From positions 1 to 64,000 of the forward strand of contig JAREIK010017065.1 in NCBI GenBank assembly GCA_029783825.1: 64,000 nt of DNA, written 5' to 3'. A program made the translations under genes and the position numbers. The notes under the pieces are model-generated. The model saw only the letters and a program-made list of their open reading frames with translations. It had not been told where the DNA came from and made no database searches. This document shows positions 1-11,482 of the stretch, in pieces; the stretch's first letter is position 1; each line of letters starts with the position of its first letter. This DNA comes from Sapria himalayana. Taxonomy: Eukaryota; Streptophyta; Magnoliopsida; Malpighiales; Rafflesiaceae.

Positions 1-1807
1 ATATATATATTAGATCTATGGTCAGCTCAGAAAAACTGAACCTTCTTAACACAAAGCAAAGGGTATCCCATTTCCACTCTATCGAAGGCTTTCGATAGAT
101 CTAATTTGACCACTAAGTTTTTTTCTAGACTTACTTCCTATTTCTTTCATCATTTCTGATGCAAGCTTTATATTTTATATCATTAATCTATTTTTAACAA
201 AGCCCGTTTGTTCCTGAGATATTATTGAAGGTAAAATTAAGCTTAGCCTATTTTGTAATATTTTTGCCAGTATTTTATAAATAGCATTGCATAAACTTAT
301 TGGTCTATAATCCTCACATTTCTGTGGTGATTCTTTTTTGGAATTAATACTATAAAAGATTTTGCCCATGCTTTTGGGATTTTCGCACCTACAAAAAAAC
401 TTGCAATTGCAGGGACTAGCTCAGTTTTAATCGTATTCCAGTTTACCTGAAAAAAATATTGTTCCAACCATCAGGTCCTGCTGCACTATCTTTATCCAGA
501 CTAAAAACAGCCTCTTTAACTTCTGGTTCTTCCGGGATCAATTCCATTAATTGATTTGAGCTTCCGTAATGGTCGCCCTAATCTCTGCATTAGAGAATTA
601 TCTGTCCTACATGACTGACACATAGTTGATTTTCAAAGAAATTTTTAAAGAGAGCTCCTATTTCCTTTTCATTTTCTACCAATTTTCCTTCTTTATTTAT
701 TAGACCTTTAATTTATTTTTTTGAAATTTTATTTTAGACATAACTATAAAAAAATTTGGTATACGATCCCCATCTTTTAACCATTTTATTTTGCTCGTTG
801 TTTCCAGTAACTTTCTTCCATGTGTAGTTTCAATCTCAGTTCTCCTTTAGCCTTACTTAATTCTATCGAGTTTCATTATTATTAGTGGAGTCAAAATCTT
901 GCTCCAGCTTGGCTACTTTTTCTTCTAGTTTTTTTGCTCCTGATTTAATTACCAAAAACCTCTTTATTCCATGTTTTTAAACAAGCTTTTAGCCTCAGAA
1001 GTTTAATTGATAGAAATTGCATCGTTTACCCTCTGCTGGCTCTTTCCAAGACTCTCTAACAAGTCCTGCAAAGCTCGCATGCTTTACCCACATATTTTGA
1101 AATTTAAATTAGATGTATTGCCCTGGTTTTTTTGAATCGTGATAAGCAGGGGGCTATGGTCAGAGCAAGTTCTATTTAGGTGTCTAAGCCCGTAATCCCT
1201 TGTGAGGTGACCCACTTTGTGTTACACATAATCCTATCCAGTCGAGCCCAGATGACTCCTCTTTTTTTCCAATTATTACTCCAGGTATATCTCGAACCAT
1301 TGAAATCTATTTCCATTAGATTGGTAATGACTATTGTGTCATTAAATTGCTTCATGGCTACCTTATTCGGTGGTTTGCCACCCTTCAATTCTTGAGGGCT
1401 TCTAATTATATAAAGTCGCCTCTTATTATCCAAGGTGAATTTCTACTTGCTATATCTTTCATTTCTTCCCATAATGCCAACCTAGATTATTTATTATTTT
1501 TTGCATAAACTGCTGAGATTATTTGATCTGTGCTCTTATCTAATTTGAAATGTACTATTTGTTCAGTATCTTTTATTATTTTAATTTTCAATTTTCTGTG
1601 CCATAAAATCAAAAGTTTACTATTTAGGTTAGCATAAGCCTTATTAAATCCTAAAATTTCTCTATATTTATTTAGTTGATCTTGCAGGACCATTGGTTAT
1701 GCAATAATCATTAATGAGATTTTATGTTCTTTAATTAAAAGTCTTAATCTATTTATCATGGGGCTATTAGCTATTCCCCTAACATTCCAATATAGACATC
1801 TATCCAT
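1..1807 (-). pseudogene. LINE ORF2 (endonuclease + N-terminal RT), copy 1, partial
   Basis: Starts at the ATG at 1,807 (MDRCLYWNVRGIANSP), which overlaps the ORF1 stop by 8 nt. The endonuclease (EEP fold) runs to about 1,110 and shows YTWSNNWKKRG, IWARLDRIM and the SDHSPLL motif with the catalytic His. The residue expected to be the catalytic Glu before PMV is a stop codon (TAA) near 1,697. More frame changes lie between 1,433 and 1,487. A linker (about 1,100-560) leads into the RT, with DSAAGPDGWN near 490-460, then EDYRPISLCNAIYKILAKIL and TGFVKNRLM (about 310-190). The RT catalytic aspartates would lie at or beyond the window start. Same family as copies 2-8. Confidence 0.9.
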
Positions 1808-3216
1808 TAAAAACTAATTTAGCTTGGGCTCGAGTTGTACACTTAGATTCATAAGACATGTTAGCATATTTTTTCGTATTTCTTGCTGTTTTAGGAGTGT
1901 GAGGGATTTCATACCTAATCTCCTTATATTTTACCTGTTTTCCGAGCACCATGGCCATTTGCTTTAGGGCCTCCATGGTTTGGGTTCTTGAAAGATTCCC
2001 CTAGTCTTCATTATAAATATGTATATCATCCTTTGCTTTCACCTCAGGCTCATCTTGAGATACATCACCCTTGTGGCTTGAAGGGCAACTAAAAATTACC
2101 GATTCTTCTTCAGGAAAATCCAGAAGATCCTCATCTATCCACGTATAATCATCAAGTTTTTCTTTCAATACAATTCTTGTTTTAGATGTTTTTTTATATT
2201 TTCTCTTGTGTTTTACCTCCTCCCATCCTTTTATTAAACTAATATCATTTTCTATCCCCAAGTTAGTCTTTCTCAGGGGTCCTTCTTCTTGGGTAATATT
2301 TGGATAATCTGGTGGGATGCTTGAGTCCAGATCTCCCTTCGGCTGGTTTTGTTTTAGAAGTGAAGCCTCCTCTTTCCTTACCCAATGCATCACCTTCTTA
2401 CATCCTCCTTCGTGCTGCTGCCCGTTGTTATGCTCTTCTTTCCCCACCTTGCACGAGAAATTTTCATGCCCGAGCCTCTTACATTTTGAACAGTAGGGAG
2501 GAAGGCTTTCGAGAATGACAGTTTGCCAAAACCCCTCGGCCTGTTCCCCTTCACCACTACCTATCCATATTTTGTCAGACGATTTAGTTAAGAGGTTTAG
2601 CTCTACACATACACGTGCTTTGTTCGGCCTTGACATGGTTCTTGTGGCTTCATCTCGTAACATGGGCTTACCCAAACACGATGAAATTGCATAAAGAGAT
2701 GTTTCAGAGAAAAGATGGAGTGGCAGAAAAGGCAATGTAAACCATACAGGAGCTATAGGCGCCTCTTCAAGAGGAGTAAAATCCTTTGTCCACTTCAGTA
2801 TACGCATGGGGAAGCCGTCAACTTGCCATAATCCACGCTGCTGGGCGATATTGATCTTCCAGTAGAGAGCATTGCAGCACGACATATTTGGCATCGAAAT
2901 CAGCAAATTTCACCTTCCCCTTGAGCTTTAAATTGTCGATGAATTTCTGAACTCCAATCGCACGAGGCCTACCGTGAGAGAACTTACCAACGAGCGTATA
3001 TTCGAAAGGTTCTAAGAGCCTTTGAGATTCTTCGGTAGAGAAGATGATAGCCGGGAGCCCATTTTTGTTACCTTGAATTCGTAAAATCGGCGCGGTTCCC
3101 TTCACCATCGAGGCAAAAGACTTATTATTTAATAATAAGTCAGATTTTTCAATTCTCACCTTGAGTTGGGCTTGGTTTGAGCAGCAATGGAGTTTTCTTC
3201 TTTCTTTGTTGCACAA
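1800..3216 (-). pseudogene. LINE ORF1 (DUF4283-like domain + CCHC knuckle), copy 1
   Basis: Nucleic-acid-binding ORF1 protein of a plant LINE, expected to coat its RNA. The N-terminal part (3,216 to about 2,840) has the DUF4283-like stretch with LVGKFSHGRPRA and LKLKGKVKFADFDAKYV. An extra C in a CGCCCAGCAGCG context near 2,845 shifts the frame, and the protein continues with FPMRILKWTKDF, APVWFTLPFLPLHLF and RPNKARVCVELNLL. An intact CCHC knuckle (YCSKCKRLGHENFSC) lies near 2,485-2,440. Further on is an acidic motif, WIDEDLLDFPEEES, near 2,140-2,095. A TAG at 2,001-2,003 interrupts the frame, but the same frame runs on to a conserved basic end (SKCTTRAQAK) and stops at 1,800-1,802. The stop overlaps the ORF2 start. 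Apart from one indel and one stop this is the best-preserved ORF1 here; about 470 residues. Confidence 0.88.
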
Positions 3217-3229
3217 TCTAGCAGTTACA

Positions 3230-3900
3230 CAACACTATACACCTATTGTATCAAACAGCAATTCACGAAGCAATTTGCACACTAAATCCCTCAACCATTC
3301 GCATAACAGTTTATTCCAGGTAATCGCTAGAGAGAAAAAAAAAAGCGAGAGGATTTTCGCGAATATAACAGTTTATTCCAGGTAATCGCATAACAGTTTA
3401 TTCATACAATTGTTATTGTTCTTGTTCCCATAATAGTTTTCCCATAACAGTTGCACATAGTAACACTTTGCAAATATAACAAGATAGTTCTCCCAACTGT
3501 ATCAAAAAAGCATTCGACAAATAGTTTATTCAAGATATTCGTTACAGTTTTCCAGGCAATTCACCAATTTACGTGATAGTTCTCCCAACTAACAGTTTAT
3601 TCAAGTTATTCGCAAGATAATCGCGAGAGAACCTATAACGATAGCAATTCACTAAGCAATTTGCACAATAATCATTCGACAAATTCACATACCCGTTTTT
3701 TATTCAAGATATTCGCAAGATAATACGATAGAGAGAAAATCGCGAGAGAATCTGTATCGAAAGCAATTCACGAAGCAATTTGCACAATAATTCATTCAAC
3801 AAATTCTCATAATAGTTTGTTTAAGATAAATCGCGAGAGAGAAAATCTAGAGAAAACCGCAGGAGAGTTTTCGCGAGAGCGTTTTCACGAGAGCTAGGTT
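3230..3900 (-). repeat. LINE copy 1 5' UTR with diverged tandem monomers
   Basis: Noncoding leader between ORF1 and the array. A motif close to GCAATTCACGAAGCAATTTG starts at 3,258, 3,644 and 3,763, each followed by CATTCRACAAATTC-like text. A second recurrent motif, AACAGTTTATTC followed by an AATCGC-type segment, occurs near 3,306, 3,368, 3,392 and 3,593. The last two GCAATTCAC units are 119 bp apart. The other copies have much shorter 5' leaders (about 80-150 bp). Repeated promoter monomers are known in mouse L1; a promoter role here is inference. Confidence 0.6.
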
Positions 3901-3904
3901 TTCG

Positions 3905-4890
3905 CTTCTTCTTATTCTTCTTATTCTTATTATTCTTCTTATTCTTCTTATCATTTTTTTTCTTCTTTTTTTTCTTCTTTTTTTTCTTCTTTTTTTTCTT
4001 TATCTTCTTATTCTTCTTATTCTTTTTAATCTTCTTATTCTTCTTATTCTTTTTAATCTTCTTATTCTTCTTATTCTTCTTAATCTTCTTATTCTTCTTA
4101 TTCTTCTTATTCTTCTTATTTATTATTCTTCTTATTCTTCTTATTATTCTTTTCTTTGTATTCTTTTTATTCTTCTTATTCTTCTTATTCTATTTATTCT
4201 TCTTATTCTTCTTATTCTTCTTATTCTTTTTATTCTTCTAAATCTTCTTATTCTTCTTATTCTTCTTATTCTTTTTATTCTTCTAAATCTTCTTATTCTA
4301 CTTATTATTATTATTATTATTATTTTCTTCTTATTCTTCTTAATCTTCTTATTCTTCTTATTCTTTTTAATTTTATTTTTCTTCTAATTCGTCTTTTTTT
4401 TATTCTTCTAATTTTGTTATGTGTTGTAATTCTTCTAATTTTTCCTATTCTTCTTATTTTTTTTTCTTATTTCTGTTTCTTGATATTCTATTTATTATTA
4501 TTCTTCTTATTCTTATTATTCTTATTATTTTTATTTTTCTTATTCTTCGTATTATTCTTATTTTTCTTATTTCTAATACTTGATATATTTCTAATTATTT
4601 TTATTCTTCTTATTCTTATTCTATTCTTATTCTTCTAATTCTTTTAATTCTTCTTATTCTTAACTTTTTCTTATTTTTTTTATTATACTTATTCTTTTTA
4701 TTCTATTTTTTCTTCTTATTCTTCGTATTCTTTTTATTATTTTTATTCTTCTTATTCTTCTTGTTTTCTTTATTCTTTATATTGTTTATATTCTTCTTAT
4801 TCATATTATTCTTTTTTATTCTTTATATTCTTATTATTATTCTTATTTTTCTTTTTCGTATTATTCTGCTCATTCTTTTTTTTATTTTTT
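3905..4890 (-). repeat. Array A1: degenerate AAGAAGAAT (9-bp) repeats
   Basis: Almost pure TTCTTCTTA/TTCTTATTC text on the plus strand (purine-rich on the minus strand), with frequent single-base variants and short stretches of TTT or ATT. It joins the 3' end of LINE copy 2 (right side) to the 5' end of LINE copy 1 (left side). Open reading frames inside it encode only Leu/Ile/Phe/Ser/Tyr or Lys/Asn/Arg repeats and are not genes. Confidence 0.95.
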
Positions 4891-4892
4891 TT

Positions 4893-6146
4893 AGAAAGTT
4901 TTTTTATTATTATAATAACCCTCTCTTTTGGCAGCAGAATACCATTTTTACAAACTATATTCTTCCCTTTACCCTGTTACACCCCTTACTAAAAAATAAA
5001 AACAAAATTAAATAGAAAAGCAATTCTAGGGATTCTTTTTTTCTCCAGTTCTCTATGAGGGCCCAACGAGCCTCTTATTGTTCTAGAATCTGAATTATCT
5101 TATGAGCCTTAACTAGTTCTGTAGTCATGCCATTGGTCATCATAAGTTTCAGTTATTGCTTTCCCCTCAAATTGTCTGTTTTTTGTTGTCCACCTAGTTC
5201 CTTGTAAATCATCTTCTTGATTTTCAATCTCTATTCATGTGCTGAGATGCTTTCTTCAAGGGCACCTTCTGCCCATCCTCGGATAATTTCTCTTCCTGAC
5301 CCAAAAGAAACCCCATTACAGACCCTATATCTACAAAACTTACAAAAATTATTGACACCTTAACAGACCCTGAGCTGCTGATAATAAAATAGACCCTTAA
5401 TCATTACAGACTCAAGCATTCGCACACTATACTCTGTGCCTAACCATTTAGACCACAAAAAAACACAAGCAAAAAAGACGTCCTCCATTTTTGATCTATC
5501 ATCTTTCTTCTCTTCCCTCCTTGGTTCTAGATAGCCTGTGAACTGCATTTGTAATTCTATTCCCTGTAAAACAGTAAACCGACCATGCTACACAGATATA
5601 AATTTTATAATTATGCTTTGTGTTTTCCGTCCATTGCATTTTGCTGATTTGCCATGAGCCTTTGTGATTTATCCTTGTAATGTTACTACCCATAAAAGGA
5701 AGGTTGGCCCTCCCTAAGTTTCTGTTTCTGCTTGTTGTTCTTCTCCTTCTCTGAACATCCTGCAAAAAAACTAGGCCAAATCATTTCCCACCCTTTTCTT
5801 CTTTATCATTTTAAAACCCTTACCAACATGGAACTTCTGCCCTGTTAAGTTCCTCTCCTAGATTTGATGACTTATCTAACTTTTGCCCTGTAATACAGAT
5901 AATTAACCCTATAGTTTGGCAGGGTGATTCAAATAAGTCACCCCTCAGGACCAGGTAACTCTTGAATCACCAAAACCTTTATCTGACTTTTCCATAGTAC
6001 CCAATGCTCTAGATTTTTCCTATGAGTAAACTCTGCTTCTTGGTTCACCTTGTAATCTGGTAGCTTATATATGAACTTATACCTGTAAGAAGCATTTAGA
6101 ATGCTTCTAAACTTATCGTACTGCTTTACTATAGATTACCTTATTT
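4893..6146 (-). other. 3' UTR of LINE copy 2
   Basis: About 1.25 kb after the RNase H stop with no coding signal on either strand. It ends with a GGGTGTAACAGGG-like segment and the conserved terminal box next to the array. The small reading frames at 5,360-5,765 are fortuitous and have no family resemblance. Confidence 0.7.
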
Positions 6147-7760
6147 CTATAATTTTATTTTTCTAATATAAGGATACTTTTTCCTATCCGTTTTTAGAAT
6201 ACCTGTATATTTATCCGAAAGGTTCTCTTTCTTATATTCTTGTTCTCCTCTTATTCTTCCTTCTTTGGCTACCTTATCCGCAAGGGAATTACCCTTTCTG
6301 AATATGTGTTTAATAGAGAAATCTAATGTTTTCATTACTTGTAGAATTTTTTCAATTTCTTCCTTGTATTTCCATCTCACTATATTTTTGTTAATTAGGT
6401 TTACCACTATGTTCGGGTCTATTTGAATGTCTATGTGGTTGATTTCTAATTTTTTTGCAAAGTCTCACTCCTTCTCTTATAGCTAAAATGTCTGCATGTA
6501 TAGCTGATGATGCTTTAAAATTCCTTGTGAAAGCTAATATTAGCTTTCCTTTAGAATTCCTTATAGCACCACCACGTCCTACTGCTCCGATATCTCTATC
6601 AAAAACTACCGTTTGTGTTCAATACAAACCTATCTTTCTTGGGGTTTTCTTATTTTATACCAATCAACTTAAACTATTTATCTGATTTACTTTTAATTTC
6701 CAAAAATTCAATGTATCTTTTTCTAAGTCTGTTCTGTAAATTTTTAAGGGGTATGGTTCAGATATTTTCCTGGTTTCATCTTTTATGTCCCTCCAGATAT
6801 GTTCGATTGCCATTCTCTGACCCTTGAACCTACTCTTATTTCTAGCCTTCCATATACACCAGATGTCTATGAGGGGGACATTTTTTTAAATCCATTTCTA
6901 AGTGCTAGAGGTGTGAGCTTTGTTCCATTTTTGAAGCGACATTTTTAAGCGTAGATGTGTATGTTTTAAGTGCAGTTCTGAATCTAATTTATTCCATATT
7001 TCTACTGCCACCCTACCTAAAGATAGAATATGATCTAGGGACTCCGTTTCACTTAAACAAAAATCAAATATGGAGGCCATTTGTATACCATTTTTTAATG
7101 TTATATTCTATGGGTAAAATGTTTGAAAGCACTTTTCACATAAATACTTTTATTTTTTGAGGGTTATCATTATTCAATATCCAGGTAAATAAGGATTGTT
7201 CTTCTTTCTTTTTTCTTGTTATAATTTTCACTTATTAGAGAGAGAATTTTCCATCCAGATCTAGCATCCATACACAGCCGTGCCTGGTAAATTTAGAATG
7301 TAGTTCCACTAAATCTCTTTGTTTGAGCATTTGCGCCCAACCTTGGGATTTCTTGCTTCTGTTATTTTCTATACAATGATTATCATTTAGGTAGTATTTA
7401 GCTCTCATAAATTCAGCCCATACGCTGACATTTTTTCTTAGCATCTACCACCTTTTACAATCACATGCCTTGGCTAATTCACTAATCTTAGTGAATCCCA
7501 GTCTAGTCTCATGTATAGGAAAACATAGATCATTCTATTTTTTCTAGTACAACTTATATTTTCCCTCTTTTTTTCCCCATAAAAAGTTAGCAAGTTCATT
7601 TTCTATGTTCTTAGTGAATTTGCTTGGGGGTAGAGTTATCATTATATTATGCATTAGTGAGCTTTGCAACACATGAGCAATCAATGAAATTCTTCCTCCC
7701 ATGTTTAGGGAAGCCTCCTTCCATCCTAATATTTTCTTTTTTAGTTTTGCCATTAAAAAT
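6147..7760 (-). pseudogene. LINE ORF2 C-terminal part: connection, zf-RVT remnant and RNase H, copy 2
   Basis: After the RT thumb (WKEASLNMGGRISLIAHVLQ near 7,720) come VWAEFMRAKYYLND (about 7,410) and the zf-RVT region (about 7,080-6,950). There the Cys/His cluster is degraded: only one Cys of SRCECC remains, while LDHILSLG preserves the His. The RNase H region (about 6,640-6,147) is frame-shifted at its start; its end shows QIDPNIVVNLI (third catalytic Asp) and GNSLADKVAKEG (fourth). The C-terminal YPYIRK tail is shared with the other copies. Nonfunctional. Confidence 0.82.
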
Positions 7761-7804
7761 CTAAATATTCTCTCTTTAATCTACATTCGTAAACTGGGCA
7801 ACCT

Positions 7805-8760
7805 GAGTAAATTATTTCTTATTTTTTATGGGAGAAATCTGTTATATTCTTTATTATGTGAATTAGTGTAGGAGGGGCTTTTGATGCAACCATATATTTA
7901 TTTAGTTGTTGACCAGTTTCCTTTTCCATACACCTTAATAACTGCATCAGATTATGCAAAGATTTGCTGTCTCCATTCGTGAAGATAATTATATCATATG
8001 CATATGCTAAGCAGCCTACCATTGGTGTGTTTTTAGGTTGCTTGAACATACCTATCTTCTCTTTTCTCATGTTATATTTAAGGTTCACTATCAACAATTC
8101 TATATAAATGTTAAATAGAAGAAAAGATAATGGATCTCCTTGCCTTAGACCTCTAACTGGAACAAATTTTCATCCTAAGATTCCATTTATAAGGATTCTC
8201 ACCCATGTGTTTAAGATACATCTGTATATTAGGTCTATCCAGGTTTCCAAAACCCCCATTTTTCTCATGGTGAAACACATGGTGTCCCATTCCACTCTAT
8301 CAAAATCTTTCGATAGATCTAAAATTAACATTATATTATGATCTCTTGTCTTTGTTTCTATTTCTTTCATCATTTCTTTATCTAGACATATATTCTCCAT
8401 GATTAATCTATTTTTCATGAATCTCGTTTGCTCTTTTAAGATAATTTTTGGGAGGATGTGTGATAATATATTTTGTAGTGTTTTGGCTAGGATTTTATAA
8501 ATGGCATTACAAAGGCTGATTGGCCTATAATCTTCTCCTTTTTTGGGGTTCATCACTTTTGGAATCAAGACTATATGGAAGCTTCCCCATTTCTTACCTA
8601 TGTCCATTCCACTAAATATGCAAAGCATAGCTTTCAGTAGGTCTTCTTTTATTATGGGCCAACATTCTTGGAAAAATTTGATGTTCCATCTATCTGGACC
8701 TGCTGCACTTTCCTTATTCATGCTAAAAATAGCCATTTTATATCATCTTCTTTAGGTAGT
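7805..8760 (-). pseudogene. LINE ORF2 reverse transcriptase domain, copy 2
   Basis: The longest RT reading frame in the window: 8,736 to 7,819 stays in one frame with one in-frame stop at about 8,170-8,172. Motifs in order: NKESAAGPDRWNIKFF, IVLIPKVMNPKKGEDYRPIS, LCNAIYKILAK, LILDLSKDFDRVEWDT (motif A Asp), YRCILNTWVRILING, GLRQGDPLS and LAYAYDIIIFTNG. The last is the catalytic YADD box altered to YAYD, so the first Asp is lost and activity is unlikely. KETGQQLNK follows. Typical of the plant L1 clade. Confidence 0.92.
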
Positions 8761-9289
8761 TTGCAGAGAATAATGTTATCTTCAGGAGTAACTTTCTTTT
8801 CTATTTCTTGTAAAAGAGTATCTCCTTTGTGATTGTTAAATTCACCCAGCTATTTTTCAAAAGATTTTGAGAAATATCTTTGTATGTCTGTTTCTTGATC
8901 TAGCCATTCTCCTTTATCATTTTTAATGCCGTTTATTCTTTGTTTTAGTTCTTTAATCTTTGTTACTTTCTGAAAGATTTTGGTGTTTTTATCACCTTCT
9001 TTTAACTAATTTATTTTGGCTTTTTGTTTCCAAAAAGCTTCTTCCATTGAGAGCTTTAATTTTAATAGAACTTGAGCTTTTGACCGAAAGCATTTTTGGT
9101 ATCACTGTTTTGATCTTTTTCAAATTCTTATTCTCTTTCTTTGTAACTAAATCCTTAGCTTCTCTTATATTTTTATTTATGTCTCCAAATGTCTCTTTGT
9201 TCTATCTTTTTAACTCAATTTTTAATCTATTAAATTTTGAATTTATTCACTGTATGAGATTTCTTGATGTATAGCTATTTCATGATTCA

Positions 9290-10045
9290 CTTACTAATGC
9301 CAATAAGCCGTGGTGTAAACATGATGCATTCTGAAATTTGAAGGCTTTTTAGAAAGTATTGTATTTTTAATCGTGATTAAGAGTGGGGAGTGGTCTGAGC
9401 ATGTTCTATTTAGGTGCTTCACCTCAATTGAACCAAATATTAACCATTTAAAGTTATAAAGAACTCTATCTAATCTAGCCCACATAATTCCCTTTTTATA
9501 ATGGTTATTACACCATGTAAATTGCGAGCCTAAAAAATTACCTCTATCAAGTTTGCTCTATTTATGGTTTCATTAAATTGGGAGGTAGCTATTGGATTAG
9601 GAGGTCTACCTCCTTTCTTTTCTTTAGCAAATCTTACAATATTAAAGTCTCTCCCTATTATCCAAGAGAGGTCTTTAATTGAAATGTTCTACATTTCATC
9701 CCATAATATTTTTCTTTCATTGATTTTATTATTAGCGTATACCACAGTAATTAGCTCTTTTACCTCTTGACTTGGACTGAAGTTTATAAGTTGATTTGTT
9801 TCTTTTACTATGTGAATATCCAAGTTACTTTTCCACAAGATCCATATCTTCCCGTTATCATTAACAAATGCATGTTCAAAACCTAGCAACTTTTTATATG
9901 TTTTTAAATGGTTTTTAACTACCATTGGTTCCGTTAAAATTATTAGTAAAGTGTTATACATATATATCAAATTTTTTAATCTATTCCTCTAGGAAAGATT
10001 TGCAACTCCCCTTATGTTGCAGATAATATAATTATACAATGCTAT
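9290..10045 (-). pseudogene. LINE ORF2 endonuclease domain, copy 2
   Basis: AP-endonuclease-like (EEP) domain that nicks target DNA for target-primed reverse transcription. The expected ATG is TTG here (near 10,043), followed by YIICNIRGVAN. The catalytic Glu is kept in LTEPMVV (about 9,930). Next come WILWKSNLDIHIVKE, WIIGRDFNIVR (about 9,665), KKGGRPPNPIA, IMWARLDRVLYNFKW (about 9,490) and TCSDHSPLLITI (about 9,400) with the catalytic His. An in-frame stop lies near 9,690 and at least one more break near 9,520. The catalytic residues are intact, but the coding frame is broken. Confidence 0.87.
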
Positions 10046-10049
10046 TGGA

Positions 10050-11425
10050 TTTTGACTATGCTCTAGTTGTGCATTTAGAATCATATATTTTGTTCAGGTA
10101 TTTTATTGAATTTCTTGATTTATTTTATGGAGCTTGAGAATACTCCTCTCTAACTTTTCCATTCCTTTCCTAATTGTGATTATTTCTCTTGATTTTTTCT
10201 AATGCCCACTCTCTATTTCCCATACCTTGTCAAAATTTATCTATATTTGTATCATCATTGAAGGACCACTTATTAAGTCCTTTTTCTTCCATGATTCTGT
10301 TAAGGGTTATGGAGTTTCTCACCTCCATTTCCTCTTTCGAAAAGTACTCTATAGCAACTGCCCATCTTTTAAATATTTCTTCCTTGTTTTTCTTTTTTGC
10401 CTTGGTTTTCTTGTTGAGCTCTTCAATTTTCCTAATCATTTGTGTTCTTTTATTTTTCTCTGATTTGTCTACTGCCTTAACTTTCCCTTTACTATTGACA
10501 TTTCCAGTTCTAGTTATCTTATCCCTTATCTCTATATTCTGAGTTACTAATTTATTTCTAGTTATATTTACTCTTATTTCATTGTTCTGAGTTACAAATT
10601 GAGGGGTTAGGGAGGATTTTTTTGATATCTCACAATTTCTTAGCCCATTCTAGCCTCTATTTTGCTCTCCTCCATTTTATGTGCAGTTTCTTCATTTCTT
10701 TTATGCATTATGTAGTTATTCATGCCATGTCCCATTTTTCTGCAAAAATAACAAAAAGAGGGAAGGTTTTCTGGTATTACTTGTTGCCAGAAGCCTCCTC
10801 CTTCCATGTCTCCAATCCATATTCAGTTAGGTAGCTACTTCTGTAGGTAAGTTCCACTACAGACCTTTGACACGCTAGGTCTAGAGAGTGTGGCAGTAGC
10901 TCCATCGAGTAGAAGAGGGGATCCCGGTGTGCTTGTGATGTGATAGAGAGCAAGCTTGTCATAAAAATGAATCGGTAACATAGGAAACAAAAACCATACC
11001 GAGGCTAAAGCCAACTCCTCTCTCATGTTGAAGTTGGGAGTCCATTTAAATATTCTCATGGGATAACCCATGATGTGCCAGACACCCATCAACCATAAGC
11101 GATGGAAGTCTTCATTTGTATGGAGTTGTAACACAATGTGTTTAGCATCAATGACTTTTATTTTTATTAGCACCTTGAGTTTTAGAGAATCGAAAAATGC
11201 TCGAATATCATCAATGCATGGTCGACCATGAGCAAACTTCCCCACCAACGTGTGTTTATGGGACCCCACAAGCTTCCGAATGTTTTTGGAAGAAAAGTGT
11301 ATTGAGGGTTCCTCAAATTTTTCTGCGCGTATCCGAAGAAGAAGAGATAGCGAGTGGAATATTTTTAATGAACAAGGAAAATGATTTCTTATTATCTAAG
11401 AAATCCATTTACTTCAAAATGTGGC
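10050..11425 (-). pseudogene. LINE ORF1 (DUF4283-like + knuckle), copy 2
   Basis: Begins around 11,400 with LDNKKSFSLFIKNIP, the counterpart of NNKSFASMVKG in copy 1. After a frame change near 11,300 comes HTLVGKFAHGRPCIDDIRAF, then YPMRIFKWTPNF, ASVWFLFPMLPIHF and TLSRPSVSKVC (to about 10,850). The knuckle near 10,755-10,715 reads FCYFCRKMGHGMNNY: the last Cys of CX2CX4HX4C is Tyr, so zinc binding is probably weakened. A Lys/Glu-rich stretch follows (about 10,440-10,230). The C-terminal SKCTTRA signature is recognisable near 10,075-10,050 but carries a stop. Several frame breaks. Confidence 0.82.
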
Positions 11426-11482
11426 TCTTTGAAGCTAGGGTTTGATATGCCAAGGCTCTCAAAGGATTCTAAATTACTTTCT

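Larger units (their letters stand above)
1..3910 (-). mobile_element. L1-type LINE, copy 1 (3' part beyond window edge)
   Basis: Non-LTR retrotransposon read on the minus strand: 5' UTR (about 3,230-3,900), ORF1 (3,216-1,800), then ORF2 with endonuclease and the first half of the reverse transcriptase, cut by the window start. The 5' boundary is where unique sequence rich in CGCGAGAG motifs gives way to the TTCTTATTC array near 3,905. ORF order and domains match plant L1-clade LINEs. Stop codons and one frameshift show it is not intact. The element directly follows the 3' tail array of copy 2, so the two copies lie head to tail. Confidence 0.93.
4891..11482 (-). mobile_element. L1-type LINE, copy 2 (near full length)
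   Basis: About 6.6 kb on the minus strand, from a 5' leader at about 11,480 to a 3' end at about 4,891. Order: 5' leader, ORF1, endonuclease, RT, zf-RVT-like region, RNase H, 1.2-kb 3' UTR, terminal box. The box near 4,915-4,945 (ATGGTATTCTGCTGCCAAAA, then an A/T-rich AATAATAAA segment and an A run) matches the other 3' ends. Arrays abut both ends. Several stops and frame changes make it defective. Confidence 0.93.
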
